DNA from: Streptomyces humi
Lineage (GTDB): Bacteria > Actinomycetota > Actinomycetes > Streptomycetales > Streptomycetaceae
Assembly: GCF_001005085.2 (NCBI RefSeq)
Contig: NZ_LBMU02000099.1
Coordinates: forward strand, 105,700-169,699
Reading direction: 5' to 3'
DNA: 64,000 nucleotides
Shown here: piece by piece, positions 25,539 through 32,876 of the stretch
Numbering within the stretch: position 1 is the first letter of the stretch
Layout: the number at the start of each line of letters is the position of its first letter
Translations under genes and position numbers: made by a program
The notes under the pieces: generated by a model
Database searches by the model: none
What the model saw: the letters and a program-made list of their open reading frames with translations, nothing else
Told to the model about the DNA's origin: nothing

Positions 25539-26296
25539 TGGCGCGCCTCCGCCCCGTCGGCCGTCAGCGCCGCCGTCAGTTCGTCGGTGGCGGCGCGCAA
25601 CTCCCGCTCCACGAAGGCCAGTTTCGGTCCGTCGAACTCGATGTCCGGTCCCACGACCGTCAGTGCGCACACCGGCGCCCCCGGCGCGGGCACCACGGCC
25701 CGGCTGACGGAGGCCACGAGCCTGTCGTTACGGCCGCGCTCCACGGCGACACCGGTCCGTGCCACCTCGGCCAGCTCCCGAGTGATGTCGGTGCCGTCCT
25801 CGGGCGCCGCGCCCAGCCACCGCACGCGCGCCTCCGGTTCGAGCGCGGCGACCAGGGCCAGTGGCCCGGCGAACCGTCGTACCGGCAGCAGCTCGCCCCG
25901 CAAGTGGCTGATCATGGCGAGCCGTTCGGGCCGCACCACGTCGACCACCCGGCCGCCGCCCTCCTCCAGCACCTGGAGGTTGGCCATCATCGCGGTCGCG
26001 GCGGACAGCCGCTCCAGCACCGGACGGGCCAGCGTGGTCAGTGAGTTGCCCGCGGCCGCCGCGGACATCCGCAGCACGGCGGCGCCCGGCAGATAGCGGT
26101 CACCGGCTCGCAGTACCCAGCCCCGCCGGACCAGGTCCAGCAGGATCCGGTACGCGGTGGCGCGGTGCAGGCCGACCTCCGCGGCCAGGTCGGTCAGGCG
26201 CACCGGGTGCGGCGCGCGCGAGACCGCCTCGACCAGGTCGAGGGCCTTGTCCACGGCAGACCGGGGCGGGCCCGCGGCGACGGGTGTGTCGGGCAT
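25535..26296 (-). CDS. IclR-family transcriptional regulator
   Basis: 253 residues from the ATG at 26296 (GAGGGAAGAG upstream); the upstream extension is ignored. The N-terminal winged HTH spans VDKALDLVEAVSRAPHPVRLTDLAAEVGLHRATAYRILLDLVRRGWV, then the GAF-like effector domain (LTTLARPVLERLSAATAMMANLQVL; LRGELLPVRRFAGPLALVAAL). It is divergent from the amidohydrolase gene across a region with three 15-bp repeats, and co-transcribed with the cyclodeaminase. One substrate pathway with two enzymes is likely. Confidence 0.88.
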   Translation of the reverse strand: MPDTPVAAGPPRSAVDKALDLVEAVSRAPHPVRLTDLAAEVGLHRATAYRILLDLVRRGWVLRAGDRYLPGAAVLRMSAAAAGNSLTTLARPVLERLSAATAMMANLQVLEEGGGRVVDVVRPERLAMISHLRGELLPVRRFAGPLALVAALEPEARVRWLGAAPEDGTDITRELAEVARTGVAVERGRNDRLVASVSRAVVPAPGAPVCALTVVGPDIEFDGPKLAFVERELRAATDELTAALTADGAEARQ

Positions 26297-26427
26297 GACG
26301 CGGCTCTTCCCTCTCGTCCCCGGCGCGGCCCGTGCCGCGAGCCGGCGCGTCCGGGCCGGCACGGACCCTTGCGGTGGTCCGCCGACCGCACGCTACAGTG
26401 ACCTGCATTTTCATCGAACGATACAGA

Positions 26428-26475
26428 TGTTACGCACGCTGTAACAACGCACGGTTTACAACGCACGCTTTCACA
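26428..26475. promoter_or_regulatory. Candidate IclR operator: palindrome plus three 15-bp direct repeats
   Basis: TGTTAC-N7-GTAACA (26428-26446) is an inverted repeat. It overlaps three direct repeats starting at 26432, 26447 and 26461 (ACGCACGCTGTAACA, ACGCACGGTTTACA, ACGCACGCTTTCACA). The block sits 23 bases before the amidohydrolase start in an unusually AT-rich stretch. Confidence 0.6.
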
Positions 26476-26497
26476 ACACGGCGGACCGAAGGTGACC

Positions 26498-27817
26498 ATG
26501 ACCGACCTGCCCCCCGGCGCCCCCACCCCTTGGGCCGCTCCGCCCGCCGGGACCGTCACGGTCTACCGCGGCGCCACCCTCTTCGACGGCACCGGCCGCC
26601 CGCTCCGGCCGAACACCACGATCGTCACCGACGGGGCCCGCCTGCACACCGTCACCGGCGACGGCGACCCGCTGCCCCCGCACGCCGCCGGGGCGCCGCG
26701 GGTCGACCTCGACGGCCGGTTCGTCGTGCCCGGCCTCGTCGACACCCACCAGCACCTGGCCACCCCGCCCGACCGGCCGGCGGCCGAGGCGGTGCTCCGG
26801 CGCCTGGTGTACGGCGGGGTCACCGCCGTCCGCGACATGGCCGACGACCTGCGCCACGTCGGCGACCTCGCCCGGGCCACCCTGGTCGGCGAGATCCCGG
26901 GACCCGAGATCCGCTACGCCGCCCTCATGGCCGGGCCATCCTTCTTCGACGACCCCCGGACCCACGAGGTGTCACGCGGCGCGGTACCGGGCGCCGTCCC
27001 CTGGATGCAGGCCGTCACCCCCGACACCGACCTGCCGATCGCCGTCGCCCTGGCCCGCGGCACGCACGCCGCCGCGATCAAGGTCTACGCCGACCTGGAC
27101 GCCGCGACCGTCGCCGCCGTCACCGCGGAGGCGCACCGCCAGGGCATCGCCGTCTGGGCGCACGCCACCGTCTTCCCGGCCGCGCCCGGCGAGGTCGTCG
27201 CGGCGGGCGTCGACAGCGTCTCCCATGTGACCCTGCTCGCCTTCGAGGGCCCCACCACCGAGCCGCTGACCGGATACAAGACCAAACCGCCCGTGGACCA
27301 CGCCCGTTTCGCCGCGGGCGACGACCCGCACCTGGCCGCCCTGTTCGCCGAGATGCGCCGCCGCGGTACGGTCCTGGACGCCACCGCCTCCATGTGGACC
27401 AGCGACGAACTCCGCGGCGACAGCGCCGAGTCCGCCGAGCGGGCCGCCCGCAACGCCGAGCTGGCGGCCGCCGTCACCGGCCAGGCGTACCGGGCCGGGG
27501 TGGACGTGTGCACGGGCACCGACCACGAGACCGACCCCGGCGACCCCTTCCCCGCCCTGTACGGCGAACTCGCCTTCCTCGTGGACCGGTGCGGTGTCCC
27601 CGCCGCCGACGTGCTGCGCTCGGCCACCCTCGTCGGCGCCCGCGCCGCCGGTGCCGAGGCGGACATGGGCAGTGTCGAGGCCGGGAAGCTCGCCGACTTC
27701 GCGGTCCTGGACGAGAACCCCCTCCAGGACATCGGCAACCTGCGCAGCGTCACCCTCACCGTCAGACGCGGACGCCCATACGACCGCGCCGAGTTCGACG
27801 AGGACGCCCGGCGATGA
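26498..27817 (+). CDS. Metal-dependent amidohydrolase (imidazolonepropionase/prolidase-like)
   Basis: 439 residues from the ATG at 26498, which has GAAGG five bases upstream; a GTG two codons earlier is also open. The TIM-barrel landmarks are GRFVVPGLVDTHQHL (the HxH metal pair, here HQH), a likely bridging lysine in HAAAIKVYADL, HATVF, SHVTLL, and the catalytic Asp in CTGTDHETDPG, followed by the usual composite beta-sandwich closing (GSVEAGKLADFAVLDENPL). It hydrolyses a C-N bond in a cyclic amide or dipeptide-like compound. Its partner genes across the promoter are IclR and the cyclodeaminase. Confidence 0.88.
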   Translation: MTDLPPGAPTPWAAPPAGTVTVYRGATLFDGTGRPLRPNTTIVTDGARLHTVTGDGDPLPPHAAGAPRVDLDGRFVVPGLVDTHQHLATPPDRPAAEAVLRRLVYGGVTAVRDMADDLRHVGDLARATLVGEIPGPEIRYAALMAGPSFFDDPRTHEVSRGAVPGAVPWMQAVTPDTDLPIAVALARGTHAAAIKVYADLDAATVAAVTAEAHRQGIAVWAHATVFPAAPGEVVAAGVDSVSHVTLLAFEGPTTEPLTGYKTKPPVDHARFAAGDDPHLAALFAEMRRRGTVLDATASMWTSDELRGDSAESAERAARNAELAAAVTGQAYRAGVDVCTGTDHETDPGDPFPALYGELAFLVDRCGVPAADVLRSATLVGARAAGAEADMGSVEAGKLADFAVLDENPLQDIGNLRSVTLTVRRGRPYDRAEFDEDARR

Positions 27818-27909
27818 GAGGGATCCGTCCGGTGACGGGCGCCGCGGCCGGTTCCGCGACCTGATCCGCCTTCCGGAGCGGCGAACCGGGTCCCGGTCAC
27901 CCGCCGTTC

Positions 27910-29106
27910 TCAGGTGCCCGCCGGTTCCGGGTCGCGGGCCTCCCGTCGCGTACGGGCGGCCGGTGTGGCGAAGGCGGCCGCCAGCACCAGCACGAGCACC
28001 GGGATCAGCGCGTGCCGCAGCCCGAAGTGCTCACCGAGGTAGCCCAGGGAGGGCGGGCCCACCAGGAAGGCGACATAGCCGACGGTCGCGGCGAGCGCCA
28101 CACGGGCGGCGGAGTCGGTGCCGGAGTCACCCGCCGCGGAGAGCGCGACGGGAAACCCGAGCGACGCCCCGAGACCCCACAGGACGGCGGCGGCCGCCGC
28201 GACCGCCTGGTTGTCGACGAAGATCACCAGGGCCAGGCCGGCGGCCCCGACGAGCGCGCTCCCGCACAGCGCCGCCGCCCTCCCGAACCGGTCGACGAAC
28301 CGCCCGCCCACGAAGCGGCCCACGGTCATGGCGGCGGCGAACACCGCGTACACGGCCGAGCCCAGCGCGGCGTCGAAGCCGTGACCGTCCACCATGACCA
28401 GCGGAAGCCAGTCGTTCGCGGTGCCCTCGGCCAGGGCGAGCGCGAGGATGACACAGCCGATGAGCAGCAGGGCGGGGTCCTTCCACACCGCGGGCCGCGC
28501 CGCGCCCGGTTCCCGGCGGCCGCCTGCGGACTGCCGGCCCACCTCGGCCGGGACCCGGCGGATGACCACCGCGAGCGCCCCGAGCACCACCGCGGCGACG
28601 ACGAGCAGATGGACGAGGACCGGGAAGCCGACCGCCGTCAGACACATCCCGGCGACCGCGCCCAGCACCGTGCCCAGGCTGAAGAAGCCGTGCATCGCGG
28701 GCAGCGTGGAGCGGCCGAGCAGCCGCTCCACCTCGGCGCCCTCGACGTTGAGGGCCACCTCGCCGCCGCCCATGCCGAGGCCGAACAGTCCGAGGCCCAG
28801 CGCGACGGTGGTCCCCGAACCGGCGGCGGCCCCGGCCCCGACCACCACGGCTCCGGCGGCCACGGCCGACGTACCGGCGAGGATCACCAGCCGGGCGCCC
28901 CAGCGGGCCACGACCGTGCCCGAGCACAGGATGCCGAGCATCGAGCCGACCGAGAGCCCGAACAGGATCAGGCCCATCTGCGCGGTCGAGGCGCCGAGCA
29001 GGTCGCGTACGTCCGGGGTGCGGGTGACCCAGGAGGAGATGGTCAGTCCTGGCGCGAAGAACAGGACGAAGACGGCGGTGCGGCGCCGGGCGGGATCAAG
29101 GGACAT
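27910..29106 (-). CDS. MFS transporter (YbjJ/fucose-permease-like)
   Basis: 398 residues from the ATG at 29106 with GGAGCC upstream. About 12 helices; early landmarks are FFAPGLTISSWVTRTPDVRDLLG and GLILFGLSVGSMLGILCSGTVVARWGAR, typical of the YbjJ-like branch. Another is GMGGGEVALNVEGAEVERLLGRSTLPAMHGFFSLGT, where the Asn/Glu pair is conserved. Divergent from a TetR gene with two adjacent operators between them. It may export a compound sensed by that regulator. Confidence 0.87.
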   Translation of the reverse strand: MSLDPARRRTAVFVLFFAPGLTISSWVTRTPDVRDLLGASTAQMGLILFGLSVGSMLGILCSGTVVARWGARLVILAGTSAVAAGAVVVGAGAAAGSGTTVALGLGLFGLGMGGGEVALNVEGAEVERLLGRSTLPAMHGFFSLGTVLGAVAGMCLTAVGFPVLVHLLVVAAVVLGALAVVIRRVPAEVGRQSAGGRREPGAARPAVWKDPALLLIGCVILALALAEGTANDWLPLVMVDGHGFDAALGSAVYAVFAAAMTVGRFVGGRFVDRFGRAAALCGSALVGAAGLALVIFVDNQAVAAAAAVLWGLGASLGFPVALSAAGDSGTDSAARVALAATVGYVAFLVGPPSLGYLGEHFGLRHALIPVLVLVLAAAFATPAARTRREARDPEPAGT

Positions 29107-29135
29107 GGGCGGTGGCTCCAGTGGATCGTACTCAA

Positions 29136-29179
29136 GTCTGTACGACCGTACACACTCGTCTGTACGTCTGTACACACTC
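29136..29179. promoter_or_regulatory. Two tandem 22-bp TetR operator copies
   Basis: The 22-bp block starting GTCTGTACG and ending GTACACACTC occurs at 29136-29157 and again at 29158-29179, with only a short central difference (GACC vs GTCT). Each copy holds an inverted TGTACG/CGTACA-like core. The pair fills the space between the MFS and TetR genes and would cover both promoters. Confidence 0.8.
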
Positions 29180-29210
29180 CGAGGGAGGCAACCCATGGCA
29201 CATTGAGGGC

Positions 29211-29792
29211 GTGAGCGGTACACGACGAGAGATCCCGAACGATCCCGGACGCAAGGAGCGGATTCTCGATGCGGCCCTGGACGTGATCTCCGAGTGCGGT
29301 GTGCACAGCACCACCCACCGGAAGATCGCGGCGCGGGCGGACGTTCCGCTGGGCTCGCTCACCTACTACTTCGACGGCATGGCCGACCTGCTCGCCCAGG
29401 CCTTCGCCCGGTTGTCGGACACCATGTCCCGGCTCTACCGGCAGACGCTGCTGTCCGCCGGCTCCACCGCCGAGGCGGAGGCCGCCGTCGTCGAGCTGAT
29501 CTGCGGTCCGGCCTACGCCACGGAACGCGACATGACCCTCATCTTCGAGATGTACGCCTACGCGAACCACAACGCGGCGGTCTCGGTCACGACCCGCACC
29601 TGGCTCGAACGCAGCAGGGACAGTCTCGCCCTGCACTTCACGCCCGGCGTGTCCCGCGCCCTCGACGCGCTGATCGAGGGCTGGCCGATGCACCGCGCCT
29701 TCGCCGACGCCCCCCTGGACCGCCGTCTGGTCACCGAGACCGTCCACGCGATCGTCACCGCCGGACCCCGCCTGTCCACGGACCGCGCCTGA
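29211..29792 (+). CDS. TetR-family repressor of the divergent MFS gene
   Basis: About 193 residues from the GTG at 29211, the only in-frame start near the HTH (ERILDAALDVISECGVHSTTHRKIAARADVPLGSLTYYFDGMADLL). The best ribosome site (GGGAGG at 29184-29189) points to an ATG at 29195 that gives only the three-codon frame ATG GCA CAT TGA, ending 5 bases before the GTG. Translation by re-initiation is possible, or GAGGG just before the GTG is used. The C-terminal part is a helical ligand domain. Confidence 0.82.
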   Translation: MSGTRREIPNDPGRKERILDAALDVISECGVHSTTHRKIAARADVPLGSLTYYFDGMADLLAQAFARLSDTMSRLYRQTLLSAGSTAEAEAAVVELICGPAYATERDMTLIFEMYAYANHNAAVSVTTRTWLERSRDSLALHFTPGVSRALDALIEGWPMHRAFADAPLDRRLVTETVHAIVTAGPRLSTDRA

Positions 29793-29793
29793 A

Positions 29794-29826
29794 CCCGTGA
29801 CCGGGTCTGGGCCCGTGACCGGGTCT
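29794..29826. repeat. 15-bp direct repeat pair after the TetR gene
   Basis: CCCGTGACCGGGTCT occurs at 29794 and 29812 (18-base step). Each copy can fold on itself (CCCG...CGGG), so the pair may act as a weak terminator for the TetR gene. Confidence 0.55.
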
Positions 29827-29948
29827 CCGGCGCGTGGGCTGCCCGAAAGGATGAACGTCCCGGTCGGACGGCGTGTCGCGCCCCGTGCGCCTGGCACCCT
29901 GCAACGCGCCGGGGCATATGCGAAGAGCACGGAGACCAGGGGGCGGAT

Positions 29949-32021
29949 GTGGCACGAGGGCATGAGCGGACCTCGTTACGGCACCGGGCGCGGTACCTGT
30001 TCGACAGGACGCTCGCCCGCAGCACGGGAACCCTGCTCGGCTGGCTCGCCGTGTGCTGCCTGGCGGTCGTCGTGCCCGTCAGCACCCTGCTGGTGTGGAC
30101 GGACCCGGCCGCGCCGCGCTCCTTCTCCGGCCGGCTCACCCAGGTGTGGCGCACCAGCGCGGAGACGCTGCGGCTCGGCGCGGTGGCGGGCACCCCGGCG
30201 CGGATGCTGCTGTCCGTCCTGCTCGGTCTCATCGCCCTGCTGTGCGTGTCGACGGTCGTCGGAGTCGTCACCACCGGCCTAGGCGACCGGCTCACCGAAC
30301 TCCGGCGCGGCCGCTCGCGGGTCCTGGAGCGCGATCACGACGTGGTGCTCGGCTGGACCGACCAGATCTTCACCGTGGTCGCCGAACTGGTCGAAGGACG
30401 CGCCGGAGCCGGCGGATCCGTCGCCGGCCGGTCCGGCGGCGGGCGGTCCGGCGGCGGGCGGTCGGGTGGCGGACGGCATGTCGTCACCGTGCTCGCCGAT
30501 CGGGACCCCGCGCACATGGAGGCGGCGCTCACGGCCGCCCTGGGCGCCACCGACCGCGTCCGTCTCGTCTGCCGCACCGGTGTGCCCACCGATCCCGACG
30601 CGCTGGCCCTGGTCACCCCGGGCGCGGCCAGGGCGGTGGTGGTGCTGCCCGCCGACGAGTCCGACGGCGATCTCACCGTCGTCCGCACCCTGTTGGCGCT
30701 GCGCGCCCTGCCCGGCGCCGACGAAGGACCGGGCGCCCCACGCGTGATCGCCGCCGTGCACGACGGCCGGTACCTGCCCGCCGCACGGCTCGCCGCCGGA
30801 CCGCGCGGCACCGTCCTGGAGACCGACCGGACCTCGGCACGGCTCCTCGTCCAGGCGGCGCGGCGCCCCGGGATGCCGGCTGCGCTGCGCGACCTGCTCG
30901 ACTTCTCCGGAGCCGAGTTCCACGTGACGGACGTCCCGGAGGCGGTGGGCCTCTCCTTCGAGGAGGTGGCCCTGCGCCTGGAGACGTCCTGTGTCGTCGG
31001 GGTCCTGCGCCCGGACGGCCGTCCGCTGCTCACCCCCGCGCCGCACACCGTGCTGGGGCCGGGCGACCGACTGGTCACCGTCGCCCACGACGACCGGACC
31101 ACCCCCCTCGCGGACCGCTGGGCACGTGTCGACACCGCGGCCCTGGCGCCGCCCGCGCCGCTGCCGGAGCCGCCCGCACGGCTGCTGCTGCTCGGCTGGA
31201 ACCGCCGGGCTCCGCTGATCGTGGACGCCCTGCGCAGGACCGCGCGGCCCGGCTCGGTCCTCGACGTGGTCACCGACACGGCGCCCGACCCCGCGGGCCA
31301 CGGCTCGCCCCGGTCGCCCGGCCGTCCCCATGACGCGCGGCTCACCGTCACGCACCACGTCCGCGACCTGGCCGCTCCCGAGGCCCTGAACGACCTCGAC
31401 CTCGCCGCCTACGACAGTGTCATCGCCCTGAGCGCGGACCGTACGGACCAGGGGGCGGGCTCCGGACGGCCCGACGAGCGGACCCTGCTGGCCCTGCTGA
31501 CCCTGCGCTCCTGGGAGGAACGGACCGGCCGGGTGCTGCCCGTGGTGGCCGAGCTGCGCGACCACCGGGGCCGCACCGTAGCCCCGCTCGGGCCCGCCTC
31601 CCACGCCGTCGTCCGGGGTGAACTCACCGCCCTGCTCATGGCGCAGATCGCGCAGAACCCCGAACTCGCCGCCGTCTTCGAGGAGATCTTCGCCGTCCGT
31701 GGCGGGGCACTGGCCCTGAGGCCGGCCGCCCACTACGTCCTGCCCGGCCACGAGGCCGCGTTCGCCACGGTCGCCGCGGCGGCGCTGGAGCGCGGCGAGT
31801 GCGCGATCGGCTACCATGCGCACGATCCGCGGGCGGCCCGCCCGCACGACGGCGTCCTGCTCTGCCCCGGCAAGGCGGAACGGCGCGTGTGGCGAACGGA
31901 GGACCGGATCCTCGTGCTGACGGCGGGCCCCGGCCACGAAGCCGACCTCCTGCCCGCCCAGAGACCGGGCCAGGTCCCTGGAAGCACTGCCGGTCCACAG
32001 CTCCGCAGCGAGGAGCCGTGA
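29949..32021 (+). CDS. CASTOR/POLLUX/DMI1-like ion channel with RCK (TrkA-N-like) domains
   Basis: 690 residues from the GTG at 29949 (AGGGGG upstream). Two helices (WLAVCCLAVVVPVSTLLVW near 35-55 and LLSVLLGLIALLCVSTVVGVV near 88-108) flank a pore region. A long cytoplasmic part follows: a Rossmann-like RCK domain begins DHDVVLGWTDQIFTVVAEL, and the second begins RLLLLGWNRRAPLIVDALRR. Channels of this family conduct K+ or Ca2+ and are gated by their RCK ring. After the first RCK strand a glycine-rich insert RSGGGRSGGGRSGGGR (15-bp DNA repeats, 30429-30473) is probably a lineage-specific, length-variable linker. The gene stands alone and ends at the edge of a 13-bp repeat array. Confidence 0.85.
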   Translation: MARGHERTSLRHRARYLFDRTLARSTGTLLGWLAVCCLAVVVPVSTLLVWTDPAAPRSFSGRLTQVWRTSAETLRLGAVAGTPARMLLSVLLGLIALLCVSTVVGVVTTGLGDRLTELRRGRSRVLERDHDVVLGWTDQIFTVVAELVEGRAGAGGSVAGRSGGGRSGGGRSGGGRHVVTVLADRDPAHMEAALTAALGATDRVRLVCRTGVPTDPDALALVTPGAARAVVVLPADESDGDLTVVRTLLALRALPGADEGPGAPRVIAAVHDGRYLPAARLAAGPRGTVLETDRTSARLLVQAARRPGMPAALRDLLDFSGAEFHVTDVPEAVGLSFEEVALRLETSCVVGVLRPDGRPLLTPAPHTVLGPGDRLVTVAHDDRTTPLADRWARVDTAALAPPAPLPEPPARLLLLGWNRRAPLIVDALRRTARPGSVLDVVTDTAPDPAGHGSPRSPGRPHDARLTVTHHVRDLAAPEALNDLDLAAYDSVIALSADRTDQGAGSGRPDERTLLALLTLRSWEERTGRVLPVVAELRDHRGRTVAPLGPASHAVVRGELTALLMAQIAQNPELAAVFEEIFAVRGGALALRPAAHYVLPGHEAAFATVAAAALERGECAIGYHAHDPRAARPHDGVLLCPGKAERRVWRTEDRILVLTAGPGHEADLLPAQRPGQVPGSTAGPQLRSEEP

Positions 32022-32025
32022 TGAA

Positions 32026-32129
32026 CAGCCGCCTTGACGGACCGCCTTGAGGGACCGCCGTGAGGGATCGTCATGAGGGGCCGCCGTGAGGGGTCGTCAT
32101 GAGAGGCCTCCTTGTGGGGCCGTCATGAG
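32026..32129. repeat. Eight 13-bp imperfect tandem repeats
   Basis: Units start at 32026, 32039, 32052, 32065, 32078, 32091, 32104 and 32117, all exactly 13 bases: for example GGACCGCCTTGAG, GGACCGCCGTGAG, GGATCGTCATGAG, GGGCCGCCGTGAG. Forms with CCGCCGTGAG and TCGTCATGAG alternate in the middle. The array begins 4 bases after the ion-channel stop codon and ends 17 bases before the -10 of the candidate RNA below. Thirteen is not a multiple of three, so it is not coding. Confidence 0.92.
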
Positions 32130-32158
32130 CGGGTGATCGGATGCGGTAGTATTGATCA

Positions 32159-32301
32159 CGAGCTGGTCGCCGTGAAGTCCCGGCGCCCGGTGTCGCGTTG
32201 GTGGTCCAAGGAAAGACGCCCCGCTTCCTGTGGGGAGATGCAGGTGCAAGGCCTGCCCGGCGCTCCGCGAAAGGGCCCGTCCGCAACCGGACGGGCCCTT
32301 T
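32159..32301 (+). ncRNA. Candidate free-standing structured RNA with its own terminator
   Basis: The 207-base gap between the 13-bp array and the P-loop gene has no good reading frame but strong structure. TAGTAT (32147-32152) is a plausible -10; the -35 is weak. The RNA would fold with a closing helix GCGCC/GGCGC (32183-32187 with 32259-32263) holding three arms. Arm 1 is GGTGTC...GACGCC with inner TTGG-TGGT-CCAA (32189-32220). Arm 2 is CCCCG-CTTCCTG-TGGGG (32219-32235, sharing two bases with arm 1). Arm 3 is GCAGG-TGCAAGG-CCTGC (32240-32256), whose 7-base loop looks like a tRNA T-loop. A perfect terminator follows. No plus-strand gene lies downstream, so it is not an ordinary leader. I cannot assign it to a known RNA family. 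Confidence 0.5.
32270..32301. terminator. Perfect bidirectional terminator
   Basis: AAAGGGCCCGTCCG and CGGACGGGCCCTTT form a 14-bp perfect stem with the loop CAAC, with A and T runs at the two ends. It can stop the candidate RNA from the left and the P-loop gene transcript from the right. Confidence 0.9.
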
Positions 32302-32336
32302 GCGCTGCCGACTTCATCGGCCCGCCACGGCCGTTC

Positions 32337-32855
32337 TCAGAGCGCCGCCAGCCACTCGGCGGTCTCGGCCGGCCGGCTGAAGCGGTGGGTGTCGAGCGGC
32401 GCGAAGCGCGTGTCCCGGGTACGCCGCGCGATCTCCTCGCGACGGCCCGCGTGCTGGGCCCAGGACCACCACACCGGGTGCTCCCGGCTCAGCCATCCGC
32501 CCCAGGTCTCCCTGTTGCCGCCGAACAGCACCTCCCGCCGGGCGGAGCGACGCAGGGACCGGCGCACCACCCGGGGCATGACGACGTGCCGGGGATAGTC
32601 CAGCCACACCACCGCGTCCGCCCGCGCCCACAGCAGATCGCGGACCTCCGGATAGCCGAGTGAGTCCACGATCCAGCGTGGCCGGGCGCTGAACCGCGAC
32701 ACCTCCTCGGCGAAGGCGCCGTTGACCGCCCAGCCGGGGCCGTCGAAATACAGTGCGTCCAGCTCGTGGAACGGCAGGCCCAGCCGACCGCTCAGGGCCC
32801 GCGCGAGCGTCGACTTGCCCGCGCCGGTGACACCCACCACCAGGATCCGTTCCAC
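32337..32855 (-). CDS. Adenylate-kinase-like P-loop NTPase (topology-modulation/FlaR-like)
   Basis: 172 residues from a GTG at 32855. It opens VERILVVGVTGAGKSTLA (Walker A GVTGAGKS near residues 8-15), followed by FHELDALYFDGPGW, a segment shared by small kinase-like ATPases annotated as DNA topology modulation proteins. A second landmark is DAVVWLDYPRHVVMPRVVRRSLRR, with the basic lid region. Such proteins probably phosphorylate a small molecule; the substrate is unknown. It is 21 bases from the end of the rhamnosidase gene on the same strand. Confidence 0.78.
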   Translation of the reverse strand: MERILVVGVTGAGKSTLARALSGRLGLPFHELDALYFDGPGWAVNGAFAEEVSRFSARPRWIVDSLGYPEVRDLLWARADAVVWLDYPRHVVMPRVVRRSLRRSARREVLFGGNRETWGGWLSREHPVWWSWAQHAGRREEIARRTRDTRFAPLDTHRFSRPAETAEWLAAL

Positions 32856-32876
32856 GAGCGGTCACCCTATCCCGGG

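Noticed and set aside
32159..32269. tRNA-Gly(TCC) or cobalamin riboswitch assignment for the structured region
   Set aside because: The CTTCCTG loop with T33 and TCC and the T-loop-like arm are suggestive, but the distance from the closing helix to the anticodon-like arm is too long and no CCA-type end is formed. The cobalamin core (CGGTCCCGCCACTGT-like) is missing.
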